From NCBI GenBank assembly GCA_013334435.1, contig JAAXXP010000011.1, positions 1-34,879 on the forward strand: a stretch of DNA of 34,879 bases. The letters run 5' to 3'. Below, one piece after another: positions 9,050 to 16,430 of this stretch (position 1 is its first letter; every line of letters starts with the position of its first letter). Below the pieces are notes generated by a model that had not been told where the DNA came from, made no database searches, and saw only the letters and a program-made list of their open reading frames with translations. The translations under genes and the position numbers were made by a program. The DNA comes from Chlorobiaceae bacterium (GTDB lineage: Bacteria > Bacteroidota > Chlorobiia > Chlorobiales > Chlorobiaceae).

Positions 9050-9077
9050 TATAATTACAGTAACTGTTACTGTAATT
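9050..9077 (+). promoter_or_regulatory. -10 box overlapping a perfect 25-bp palindrome (operator candidate)
   Basis: Bases 9053-9077 form two perfect 12-base arms (AATTACAGTAAC and its complement) around a single T. A plus-strand TATAAT at 9050-9055 overlaps its left edge, so a bound dimeric regulator would block RNA polymerase for the kinase gene starting at 9149. The site also lies about 60 bases upstream of the minus-strand -10 of the ilv operon and might affect both. The matching -35 element is not obvious. I do not recognise the regulator. Confidence 0.55.
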
Positions 9078-9148
9078 TATGGTTGAATGCGGCCGGGCCG
9101 TAAATCGTTCCTGTTCCAGACGTATCTGCAACAAAACAAGCAAGCAAT

Positions 9149-10726
9149 ATGCTGAATCTTCAGGCACCGCTTCCAAAGGACCTCCCGTCGTTTTTTATGA
9201 CCATCTCCCTTGTACTGTCCGTTATTCTTCTGGGGGAACTGCTTATCCGAAGGTTCAGTGTCAGTGCCTTCGTTGTCCGAAAAATCATCCATCTCGGCAT
9301 GGGTATCGTGGTTTTTTTCGTGCCGGCCTATTTTACCTCGAACTTTTACCCGCTGCTTGCGGGCCTGCTCTTTCTTCTTCTGAACGGCCTGAACCTGTTC
9401 AGGGGGTGGTTCCTGTCGCTGCATTCCGAAACGGTCGAGCCGGGAGGCCAGCAAGGGTTGAGCAGTTACGGTTCGATGCTTTTCCCTTTTGTGTTCATGC
9501 TGCTCGCCCTGTTTCTGTGGGACGACAACAAGTGGATCCTGCAGTCGGCGATGCTGGTTATGGGGGTAGGCGACTCGCTTGCAGCTCTTGTCGGCAGCAC
9601 GGCGGGACGGCGCCATATCGAGCATCTGACGGAGAGCCCGAAAACGCTTGAAGGTTCGGCAACCATGTTCGTGGTCTCCTTTCTCCTGCTGCTCATGTGC
9701 CTGTTTTTTTTCAGTGGCGACATCAACGGCGCCCTTGCTTCGCAGCCGTTCTGGATAATCCTGCTCTTCGCCCTCTTCCTCGCCCTGGTTGCCACGGCGG
9801 TCGAGGCGCTGCTTTCAAGGGGGCTCGACAATCTTTTCATTCCGGTCGCCATCGCCTATGTGCTGTATGTGCTCGAAATGAACCATACCGTCCAGCTGGG
9901 GAATTTTATTGTCGGCGGTCTGCTTGCCCTGTTCATGGCGGTGTTTTCCGTAAAGGTGAAATTTCTCAACAACAGCGGTGCTACGGCGACATTTCTGCTT
10001 GGAACGACGATTTTCGGAATCGGAGGCATTGCATGGACCGTTCCGATGCTGACCTTCTACCTGCTCTCTTCGGTGCTCTCGAAGCTCGGCAAGAAAAGAA
10101 AGGCGAAATTCGACCTGGTTTTTGAAAAGGGTTCCCAGCGGGATGCCGGTCAGGTTTACGCCAACGGCGGCATCGCCTGGATTCTCATGATCGTCTTCTC
10201 CCTTACCGGCCATCCGGCGGTATTTTTTGCCTATCTTGGCACCCTTGCCGCCGTTCAGGCCGACACCTGGGCGACGGAGATCGGCACCATGTGGCCGAAC
10301 CCGAAAGCCTGGCTTATAACCTCCTTCAGGGAGGTGCCGGTAGGAACGTCCGGCGGTGTATCGGTGCCCGGCACCTCCGGGGCGTTCATCGGATCGCTTT
10401 TCATCTGCACCAGTGCGCTTCTGGTCAATGTCGGATGGCTCTATGAGTTCGGCGTGCTGCCCTCGCTCCTGCTTATCGGGCTTTCAGGACTTGCGGCCAG
10501 CCTTGTCGACAGCTTTTTCGGAGCCACCGTTCAGGCGCAGTATTTCGACCCCATAAGGGAGAAGGTTACCGAAAGAACGCACAGTATCGCCGCCGACGGC
10601 TCGCTTGTAGAAAACCGGCTGCTCAAGGGCGTCCCTTTCGTGAACAATGACCTGGTCAACACGCTTTGTGCGCTTTCGGGTTCGGCTCTGGCTTATATTG
10701 TCGTCGTGAACCTCGGGATTTTTTAA
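9149..10726 (+). CDS. Fused phytol kinase / phytyl-phosphate kinase (VTE5-VTE6 type), membrane protein
   Basis: A 525-residue polytopic membrane protein made of two families. Residues about 1-245 resemble the dolichol/phytol kinase (SEC59/VTE5) family, with VRKIIHLGMG (43-52), GDSLAALVGSTAGR (141-154) and the SPKTLEGSATMF motif (163-174). Residues about 250-525 are DUF92, the family of plant VTE6, with RDAGQVYANG, ADTWATEIGT, VPVGTSGGVSVPGTSG and SLVDSFFGAT. Together they could convert phytol, farnesol or geranylgeraniol to monophosphate and then diphosphate, recycling alcohols released from bacteriochlorophylls. VTE5 and VTE6 activities are established in plants; substrate here is inferred. 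Its stop lies 20 bases before tolQ, so it may be cotranscribed with tol genes. No good Shine-Dalgarno is visible at 9149. Confidence 0.78.
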   Translation: MLNLQAPLPKDLPSFFMTISLVLSVILLGELLIRRFSVSAFVVRKIIHLGMGIVVFFVPAYFTSNFYPLLAGLLFLLLNGLNLFRGWFLSLHSETVEPGGQQGLSSYGSMLFPFVFMLLALFLWDDNKWILQSAMLVMGVGDSLAALVGSTAGRRHIEHLTESPKTLEGSATMFVVSFLLLLMCLFFFSGDINGALASQPFWIILLFALFLALVATAVEALLSRGLDNLFIPVAIAYVLYVLEMNHTVQLGNFIVGGLLALFMAVFSVKVKFLNNSGATATFLLGTTIFGIGGIAWTVPMLTFYLLSSVLSKLGKKRKAKFDLVFEKGSQRDAGQVYANGGIAWILMIVFSLTGHPAVFFAYLGTLAAVQADTWATEIGTMWPNPKAWLITSFREVPVGTSGGVSVPGTSGAFIGSLFICTSALLVNVGWLYEFGVLPSLLLIGLSGLAASLVDSFFGATVQAQYFDPIREKVTERTHSIAADGSLVENRLLKGVPFVNNDLVNTLCALSGSALAYIVVVNLGIF

Positions 10727-10746
10727 TTAACCTCCATTGAACTGTT

Positions 10747-11412
10747 ATGGCTGATTCTCAATTCGGGCTTTTTTCGCTTGTTTCGAATTCCGGGCCGGTT
10801 GTCCTTGCCGTCCTTCTTCTGCTGCTCTCGTTTTCCGTGCTCTCATGGACCATCATCGCGTATAAATTCGGTCATATCAGAAAATCCAGGCATGAATCGG
10901 ATGAATTTCTCGACTGTTTTTTCGAGGTTTCAAATCTCGACAGGGTTTTTGCCGAAAGCGAAAAGTACCGGAACGGTTCCCTTGCAAGGGTATTCCGTGC
11001 GGGCTATATCGAGTACCGGGCGGCCGGAAAATCCGGGGAGGGCGAACGGATCAGGCGTGCGATCAAACGCGAGGTCAACGCTGAAAACAAGCGGCTTGGC
11101 CGTCTTGTACCGTTTCTCGCCACGGTCGGCAATACGGCCCCCTTCATCGGACTTTTCGGTACGGTCTGGGGTATCATGAACTCCTTCCACAATATAGGCC
11201 TGACGCAGTCCGCCTCCCTTGCCGCGGTCGCTCCCGGTATTTCCGAGGCGCTTGTCGCCACGGCCGCCGGACTTGCAGCGGCGATTCCCGCCGTGATGGG
11301 CTATAACTATCTGATCCAGCAGATCGGCACTATCGAGCAGGATCTCGAGGATTTTTCCGGAGAGTTCGCTTCCGCCTGTCTTGAGAAAACCGATACCCCA
11401 CCGAACGCATGA
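10747..11412 (+). CDS. tolQ: TolQ/ExbB-family proton channel subunit
   Basis: A 221-residue inner-membrane protein of the MotA/TolQ/ExbB family. It has one N-terminal membrane segment (about residues 15-38), a cytoplasmic loop, and two further segments after GRLVPFLATVGNTAPFIGLFGTVWGIM and near EALVATAAGLAAAIPAVMGYN, both hallmark regions. With TolR it uses the proton gradient to energise TolA. Its stop overlaps the tolR start in an ATGA arrangement. Followed by tolR, tolA, tolB and pal, the assignment to TolQ rather than ExbB is secure by context. Confidence 0.93.
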   Translation: MADSQFGLFSLVSNSGPVVLAVLLLLLSFSVLSWTIIAYKFGHIRKSRHESDEFLDCFFEVSNLDRVFAESEKYRNGSLARVFRAGYIEYRAAGKSGEGERIRRAIKREVNAENKRLGRLVPFLATVGNTAPFIGLFGTVWGIMNSFHNIGLTQSASLAAVAPGISEALVATAAGLAAAIPAVMGYNYLIQQIGTIEQDLEDFSGEFASACLEKTDTPPNA

Positions 11413-11831
11413 TGACATCCGGAAAAAAAGGGTTGATGAGCGAGATCAACGTGACGCCGTTTGTCGACGTCATGCTTGTGCTGCTCATCATTTTTATGGT
11501 GACGGCTCCGATGATGACCCACGGAGTGAAGGTCGATACGCCCCAGACCACGCATGAAAAAATGGATATCGACGCAAAGTCCATCATCATCGCCATCGAC
11601 GCGAACCGTCAGGTATTCATCAATCAGTATCAGCTCGATGCCTCTGAAGTAGGGGAGCGTCTTCCGACCATTCTCGACGTGCGCCAGACCAGGGAGGTTT
11701 ACCTGAAAGCCGACAAATCGCTGCCTTACGGCCTTGTCATGAACGTGATGGCGCAGATAAGGGAGGCCGGTATCGAAAAAATCGGCATGGTCACCGAGCC
11801 GCAGCCGGTTCGAAAGGATCCGGAGAGGTAG
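11409..11831 (+). CDS. tolR: TolR/ExbD-family stator protein
   Basis: TolR (140 aa) has a short cytoplasmic N-terminus, one membrane helix and a periplasmic domain. The helix contains the essential aspartate in NVTPFVDVMLVLLIIFMV, the proton-carrying residue of this family. The periplasmic part shows VYLKADKSLPYG, typical of the ExbD/TolR fold. The ATG at 11409 overlaps the tolQ stop by four bases, indicating translational coupling. It is followed after nine bases by tolA. Confidence 0.94.
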   Translation: MMTSGKKGLMSEINVTPFVDVMLVLLIIFMVTAPMMTHGVKVDTPQTTHEKMDIDAKSIIIAIDANRQVFINQYQLDASEVGERLPTILDVRQTREVYLKADKSLPYGLVMNVMAQIREAGIEKIGMVTEPQPVRKDPER

Positions 11832-11840
11832 GCCCAGTCT

Positions 11841-12746
11841 ATGAAAAGAAGTCAGGAATTCAGGATAGAGAAAAAACGGTTTTCGTTCTGGCTTGCCGTC
11901 GCCGCAGGGATGCATCTGCTGGTGCTGCTTTCAGCCCTGGCGTATCAGTATTTTCTCGGAAGCAGCCCGAACCCTCCGAAAATAGTCAATGTCAGTCTTG
12001 TTTCGCTTCCCGGTCCGGGCGGTTCATCGCTGCCGGCTGAAGATGGAGAATCCGGTCAGGCGTCTGCAGAAACGCTTCCCGCGGAGTTTCCGGACCTCCC
12101 TCCGGAAGCTGCCAAATCCGTCGAAAGTGAACAGGCTCCGGTAAAAAAAGCGGTTTCCGAACCGGTAAAGGTGAAAATCCCGGAAAAACCGGTCAGGGAG
12201 AAACCGGCCGTAAAAAGCGAGCCGGTCATGAAAACGCCGGAAAAGCAGGTAAATCTCGGCAAGGCTCTCGAAAAGCTCAGGCAGTCGGTGGACCGTAAAG
12301 CAGCGGCATCCGGTTCCGCAAAGCAGGACAACCTGGGCAGTGCTCTTGCCCGGCTGCAGCAGAAGGTCTCCTCCCAGGGGTCCGGCAAAGGCACGGGAGG
12401 CGGTGGAGGCGGGTCTGCCGCCGGAAGCGGTACCGGGCGGGGCGGAGGGGGGACAGCCGATCCCTACAAGGTAAGGATCGCCTCCATTATCCAGAAAAAC
12501 TGGGAGTTCTCCTCGCAGATGCTGCAGAGCAGTTACGGTATGGAGGTGTATGTGCATATATTCGTCCTTTCCGACGGGACGATAAGGGATATCACCTACG
12601 ACAGAAGGGCGCCGAGCGCCTACCTGAATAACTCGGTGAAAAGGGCGCTCGAACAATCATCTCCGCTGCCTCCGCTGCCATCGGATTACGGGTCCGGTGG
12701 CATATCGATCGGCTTCGTGTTTACCCCTGAAGGTATCGATATGTAA
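11841..12746 (+). CDS. tolA: TolA-like energy transducer with TonB-type C-terminal domain
   Basis: A 301-residue protein with a cytoplasmic basic N-terminus, a single membrane anchor (about residues 17-40), a long Pro/Lys/Glu-rich periplasmic linker with KPVREKPAVKSEPV-like repeats, a glycine-rich hinge (about 184-208), and a C-terminal TonB/TolA-type domain beginning DPYKVRIASIIQKNW. The linker repeats NLGKALEKLRQSV and NLGSALARLQQKV once each. It would couple TolQR to Pal and TolB. It is shorter than enterobacterial TolA and could be called TonB on sequence alone; position between tolR and tolB decides for TolA. Confidence 0.88.
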   Translation: MKRSQEFRIEKKRFSFWLAVAAGMHLLVLLSALAYQYFLGSSPNPPKIVNVSLVSLPGPGGSSLPAEDGESGQASAETLPAEFPDLPPEAAKSVESEQAPVKKAVSEPVKVKIPEKPVREKPAVKSEPVMKTPEKQVNLGKALEKLRQSVDRKAAASGSAKQDNLGSALARLQQKVSSQGSGKGTGGGGGGSAAGSGTGRGGGGTADPYKVRIASIIQKNWEFSSQMLQSSYGMEVYVHIFVLSDGTIRDITYDRRAPSAYLNNSVKRALEQSSPLPPLPSDYGSGGISIGFVFTPEGIDM

Positions 12747-12982
12747 CAGAGGCCGAGGCGCCGGATGCAGGCACAACGGCTGTATGTTCGACCAAACAGG
12801 GCAGGTTATTTCTTGTATGTGTTTTTTTATGCGTATATTACTTTCACAGGTACCAGTGTAACCATTTTCATCCGGTTTCTGGTGCTTTCCGACGGCATTT
12901 CCAGTTGCCCCCTGTAATAAATAGCGTTTTGCACTGACAAAGATATTTAGTAGTATAAACGTAAACGTTAACTGCCGTTTCT
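12747..12982 (+). promoter_or_regulatory. tolA-tolB intergenic region with possible promoter
   Basis: This 236-base gap is long for an operon. It ends with an AT-rich stretch containing TATAAA at 12954-12959 and a small inverted repeat (AACGT, two bases, ACGTT), 20-30 bases before tolB. TTGCAC lies 19 bases upstream of TATAAA, a poor -35. No clear terminator after tolA is visible. A secondary promoter for tolB-pal is likely but not proven. Confidence 0.3.
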
Positions 12983-14314
12983 ATGATAACTTGTGGCATG
13001 AATTCAAGAACTTCGAAAGGTGTGATTGCCGCTGTACTGCTGCTGTGGAGCCTGTTTCTTTCGCCATTTTTTCTGCATGCCGAGGAGCAGGGAGAGTACA
13101 TTGCGATTCGCAAGCAGGGCGGAGGCAAGATCGCGCTTGTTCTTGACCGTGCTGCCGCAAAAGGCGGAAAAGAGTCCGAATGGGCTCAGGAATTCGATAA
13201 AACCGTCAAGGAAGGTCTCGGTTTTTCCAACCTTTTCTCGATTCTTCCTCCGCCATCGAATGTTCGTGCCGGAAGTGACGGCAAAGCCGGTGGCGTGAAT
13301 TTCGGAGCCCTCAGTTCGGTAGGAGCCGAAGTGTATGCGGGAGGAGCCGTTTCAAAAAAAGGCGGCAAGGTAAACATCGACATGGAGGTCTACGATACCT
13401 TCGGTACAAAGCTTCTCCTGAAGAAGTCCTACAGCGGCAAGGAAGAGCATCTTCGTTCCCTGGGACATGCGTTCTGTGCCGATCTCATCGAACTTCTGAC
13501 CGGCAAGAAATCCTTTTTCGGCAGCAAGATCGTTTTCATATCCAGCAAGACGGGATCAAAAGAGGTCTACCGGTGCGATTTTGATGGCCATGGGGTTGAG
13601 CAGGTCACCAATTTCCGCTCGATATCCCTTACTCCGGTGCTTTCACCAGACGGACGTTATCTTGCCTATACATCCTACACCTCCGGGCGTCCCACGCTCT
13701 ATATCAGGAACCTGCAGGACAACAAGATTTCGTCGGTCGCCAAGAACGGGGTCAGTGTCGATCCTTCATGGAGAAACGCAACCGAGCTGGCCACCACCCT
13801 CTCATTCGAAGGCGATCAGGAGATATATCTTGTCCGGCCTGACGGAGGTATTGTCAGAAGGCTCACCAACAGCAAGGGCATCGACGTCTCCCCGACTTTT
13901 TCGGCCGATGGCCGCCAGATGGCTTTCGTATCGGCAAGAAACGGTCTTCCCCAGATTTTCATTCAGGATATGCAGTCCGGCCTCACCAGGAGGCTTACCT
14001 ACAGCGGACGTTACAATACCCAGCCCTCATGGTCTCCGGCAGGTGATAAAATTGCCTACTCGACATGGGAAAAAACAGGGGAAATCAATATATTTGTTAT
14101 AAATGCCGATGGTTCCGGCCTGAAAAGGCTTACCAGTGGTGTACGTGAAAACGAATCACCTTCGTGGTCTCCCGATGGGAGTATGATCGTTTTCACCTCC
14201 AATCGTCAGGGAGGAAAGAAGCTCTATGTTATGAGTTCGAACGGAGAAAACCAGCGGCGTTTATTGCAGGTGGATGGCGATCAGATGCAGCCGTCCTGGT
14301 CTTTGTTCCGTTAG
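12983..14314 (+). CDS. tolB: TolB, periplasmic beta-propeller of Tol-Pal
   Basis: A 443-residue exported protein. A signal peptide occupies about residues 6-34 (hydrophobic AAVLLLWSLFLSPFF, cleavage near LHAEE). The N-terminal alpha/beta domain extends to about residue 165 and is followed by WD40-like propeller blades with recurring signatures such as LSPDGRYLAYTS, FSADGRQMAFVS, WSPAGDKIAYST and WSPDGSMIVFTS. TolB interacts with Pal and TolA in the periplasm. An in-frame ATG at 12998 (MNSRTSKG) gives a more typical signal peptide and may be the true start; neither start has a strong Shine-Dalgarno. It is followed 37 bases later by pal. Confidence 0.94.
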   Translation: MITCGMNSRTSKGVIAAVLLLWSLFLSPFFLHAEEQGEYIAIRKQGGGKIALVLDRAAAKGGKESEWAQEFDKTVKEGLGFSNLFSILPPPSNVRAGSDGKAGGVNFGALSSVGAEVYAGGAVSKKGGKVNIDMEVYDTFGTKLLLKKSYSGKEEHLRSLGHAFCADLIELLTGKKSFFGSKIVFISSKTGSKEVYRCDFDGHGVEQVTNFRSISLTPVLSPDGRYLAYTSYTSGRPTLYIRNLQDNKISSVAKNGVSVDPSWRNATELATTLSFEGDQEIYLVRPDGGIVRRLTNSKGIDVSPTFSADGRQMAFVSARNGLPQIFIQDMQSGLTRRLTYSGRYNTQPSWSPAGDKIAYSTWEKTGEINIFVINADGSGLKRLTSGVRENESPSWSPDGSMIVFTSNRQGGKKLYVMSSNGENQRRLLQVDGDQMQPSWSLFR

Positions 14315-14351
14315 TATATTTTTTCGTTAATAACCTTAAAAAGGGGGAAGC

Positions 14352-14837
14352 ATGAGAACCGTCAAACCACTACTCAGAAGCATGTTCATACCAGGCATGC
14401 TCTTTCTTGGAGCCTGCTGCTGCCAGGAAGATGTCGTCGTAGCTCCTGAAGTGTTACCGCCGCCTGTCGAGCTTGGCGATATTTTCTTCGATTACGACAA
14501 GTCAGAGCTCCGCGCCGAAGCTACACAGCAGCTTCAGAAGAACTTTGACTGGATGAAGCAGAATGCCACAGGCACTCTCGTTGTTGAAGGCCATTGCGAC
14601 GAGCGCGGCACCAACGAATACAACATGGCTCTCGGCGAGCGCCGTGCCAATGCTGCCAAGGACTACATGGTCAACATCGGCGCTGATCCTGCCAGAATGC
14701 AGGCCGTCAGCTTCGGTGAAGAGCGTCCGTTCGCTCTCGGCCATGACGAGGCTTCGTGGGCTCAGAACAGAAGAGCGCACTTCGTCGGACAGGGCGCAGC
14801 AGCACCTGCACCAGCACCTGCTGCAGAAGCAAAGTAA
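14352..14837 (+). CDS. pal: Peptidoglycan-associated lipoprotein Pal (first copy)
   Basis: A 161-residue lipoprotein. The lipobox LGAC puts the lipidated Cys at about residue 23, followed by two more Cys. The OmpA-like domain starts GDIFFDYDKSELRAEA and contains the peptidoglycan-binding NEYNMALGERRA motif. It ends with a Pro/Ala-rich tail. Pal tethers the outer membrane to the cell wall and is the terminal partner of Tol. The ATG is preceded by a strong Shine-Dalgarno (GGGGGAAG), stronger than that of its neighbours, suggesting high expression. A strong terminator follows. Confidence 0.95.
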   Translation: MRTVKPLLRSMFIPGMLFLGACCCQEDVVVAPEVLPPPVELGDIFFDYDKSELRAEATQQLQKNFDWMKQNATGTLVVEGHCDERGTNEYNMALGERRANAAKDYMVNIGADPARMQAVSFGEERPFALGHDEASWAQNRRAHFVGQGAAAPAPAPAAEAK

Positions 14838-14865
14838 GACAGGCAGCTTGTTTGTTGTAACAATG

Positions 14866-14896
14866 GGGCAGGCAGTGATGCCTGCCCTTTTTTTTT
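14866..14896 (+). terminator. Rho-independent terminator after first pal
   Basis: A perfect 9-bp stem (GGGCAGGCA with TGCCTGCCC) around GTGA, followed by nine T. It ends the tol-pal transcript between the two Pal genes, so the second copy depends on readthrough or on its own promoter. Confidence 0.93.
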
Positions 14897-14918
14897 CACG
14901 ATATAAATTCAGGATACC

Positions 14919-15428
14919 ATGAAAACCAGACTCAGGGGATTACTTGTAATAGCGATGATGGCAAGTGCCGGATGTTCGTCAAAAACCGCCGTGACCTCTT
15001 CAGACAGCGATGCCGGACAGGGTTCTTCTCTTCCGGGCAGTACTTCAGGCGCCGGATCGGCAGCAAGCCGCGGATACGGATTCGACGAGTGGCAGACCGG
15101 TCCGGTCGGGGACGTTTTTTTTGATTACGACAGTTCGATTCTTGCCGCCGAAGCTCAACAGCGCCTGACGGAGAATGCGGCATGGATGAAAAGCAACTCC
15201 GCCAAACAGGTTGTTATCGAAGGCCATTGCGACGACCGCGGCACTTCCGAATACAACATCGCTCTTGGGGAGCGCCGGGCAACTACCGCCAAAGAGTTCA
15301 TGACAAGACTCGGTGTTGCTCCTTCACGCCTTGAGACCATTACCTACGGAGAAGAGCGCCCGTTTGACAAAGGCCAGAACGAAGAGGCCTGGGCAAAGAA
15401 CCGTAGAGCTCATTTTATTGTAAAATAG
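14919..15428 (+). CDS. Second Pal-like OmpA-domain lipoprotein
   Basis: A 169-residue paralog of the upstream gene. It has a lipobox ASAGC (Cys at about residue 19), a Ser/Gly-rich linker to about residue 60, and an OmpA domain with [16 protein letters not shown] and [12 protein letters not shown]. The C-terminal region ([17 protein letters not shown]) mirrors the first copy, but the linker is longer and the Ala/Pro tail is absent. The domain sequences are clearly similar, pointing to tandem duplication followed by divergence. A strong terminator separates the copies, so they may be expressed at different levels. Confidence 0.92.
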   Translation: MKTRLRGLLVIAMMASAGCSSKTAVTSSDSDAGQGSSLPGSTSGAGSAASRGYGFDEWQTGPVGDVFFDYDSSILAAEAQQRLTENAAWMKSNSAKQVVIEGHCDDRGTSEYNIALGERRATTAKEFMTRLGVAPSRLETITYGEERPFDKGQNEEAWAKNRRAHFIVK

Positions 15429-15433
15429 CCGGC

Positions 15434-15456
15434 ATATCCCGCAGTTTACGGGATAT
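15434..15456 (+). promoter_or_regulatory. Hairpin just upstream of cpoB start
   Basis: ATATCCCG and CGGGATAT form an 8-bp perfect stem with a 7-base loop, ending eight bases before the cpoB ATG and covering the only GGGAT-like Shine-Dalgarno. It has no T-run, so translational control or mRNA processing is more likely than termination. Confidence 0.4.
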
Positions 15457-15464
15457 CCGATGAT

Positions 15465-16247
15465 ATGATGAACAAACCTTTATTCCGACCTATGAAAATC
15501 AAGGGCGTTTTATTCTTTCTTTTTCCGGCAGTTGTGTTCAGTGGCTGTGCATCGAAATCCGATCTTGTCGTCGTTTCCGACGATGTCAGAAAACTCCGGA
15601 CGGAATCGGAAACCATAAAATCACAGTCAGCAGCCTCCTATTCCGATGTTCAGCAGGTTCGCGACGAGGTGGCACAGTTGCAGGGAAAATTCGATGAGAT
15701 GGGCTACAGGAACCAGCAGACCTTCGGGCGGCTTGGTCTCGAGGATTCCCTCCTGGTGCAGAAAATGGACAATATCGATACCCGGCTCGGACGCATCGAG
15801 CAGCAGCTCGGACTTGGTTTGCAGAAGCCGGCGGCCCCGAAGGGAAGCGCGCCCGCTGCGGGTTCCGTGCCCTCTTCGGCCTCAACCGACAGTGCCCTCC
15901 TCAACGAAGGCGTGCAGAAGCTCGCAAAAAACAGTTATGCTTCTGCCAGGGAGAGTTTTACGGCGCTTATGCAGACCTACCCGAAATCCAGTCTGTTCGA
16001 CGATGCGCAGTTCTATATCGCCGAAAGCTACTTCAGCGAGAAATGGTACGAAAAGGCCGTTCTTGAGTATCAGGTCGTCATCGCCAGATACACGAAAAGC
16101 AACAAACGCCCGGCCGCACTGTACAAGCAGGGACTCTCCTTTGAACAGCTTGGCGACCAGGTGAACGCAAACGCCCGGTTCAGGGATCTCCTGAACGTCT
16201 ATCCCGCTTCACCGGAAGCTGCAATGGCCAAAAAGAAACTCCGGTAA
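15465..16247 (+). CDS. cpoB: Tol-Pal system protein CpoB (YbgF)
   Basis: A 260-residue periplasmic protein. The lipobox-like FSGCAS at about residues 25-30 suggests lipidation in this lineage, while enterobacterial CpoB is soluble. Residues about 40-120 are a heptad-rich coiled coil, followed by a Pro/Ala/Ser linker (125-145) and three TPR-like repeats, as in LLNEGVQKLAKNSYASARES and AQFYIAESYFSEKWYEKAV. CpoB coordinates Tol with cell-wall synthesis during division. Alternative starts at 15468 and 15492 exist. A terminator follows directly, closing the tol-pal block. Confidence 0.9.
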   Translation: MMNKPLFRPMKIKGVLFFLFPAVVFSGCASKSDLVVVSDDVRKLRTESETIKSQSAASYSDVQQVRDEVAQLQGKFDEMGYRNQQTFGRLGLEDSLLVQKMDNIDTRLGRIEQQLGLGLQKPAAPKGSAPAAGSVPSSASTDSALLNEGVQKLAKNSYASARESFTALMQTYPKSSLFDDAQFYIAESYFSEKWYEKAVLEYQVVIARYTKSNKRPAALYKQGLSFEQLGDQVNANARFRDLLNVYPASPEAAMAKKKLR

Positions 16248-16275
16248 AACCGTTCATGGACGGACAGGCTCGATG

Positions 16276-16301
16276 AACCCCGGTGATCCCGGGGTTTTTT
16301 T
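16276..16301 (+). terminator. Rho-independent terminator after cpoB
   Basis: AACCCCGG and CCGGGGTT form an 8-bp stem with a 5-base loop, the stem's final TT running into five more T. It separates the Tol-Pal block from the iron locus. Confidence 0.92.
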
Positions 16302-16330
16302 ATTGCCCTGTTTCTTATTTGTATTTAATC

Positions 16331-16369
16331 TGAATAATAATATATTCAACGATTAATTATAGATAATCG
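16331..16369 (+). promoter_or_regulatory. Two AT-rich dyads upstream of iron-uptake genes
   Basis: TGAATA (16331-16336) and TATTCA (16343-16348) form one inverted repeat with a 6-base spacer. CGATTA (16350-16355) and TAATCG (16364-16369) form a second, with an 8-base spacer. They lie 60-100 bases before the porin start in the expected promoter position. Size and AT-rich composition resemble Fur- or DtxR-type boxes, but neither matches a textbook consensus, so an iron-responsive repressor is only inferred from the downstream genes. Confidence 0.45.
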
Positions 16370-16430
16370 AAGGGCGGGGCAGCAGCCCGTTCTTCTTCCG
16401 GATCGTCAATGTTTAAACACATTTCCAGTA

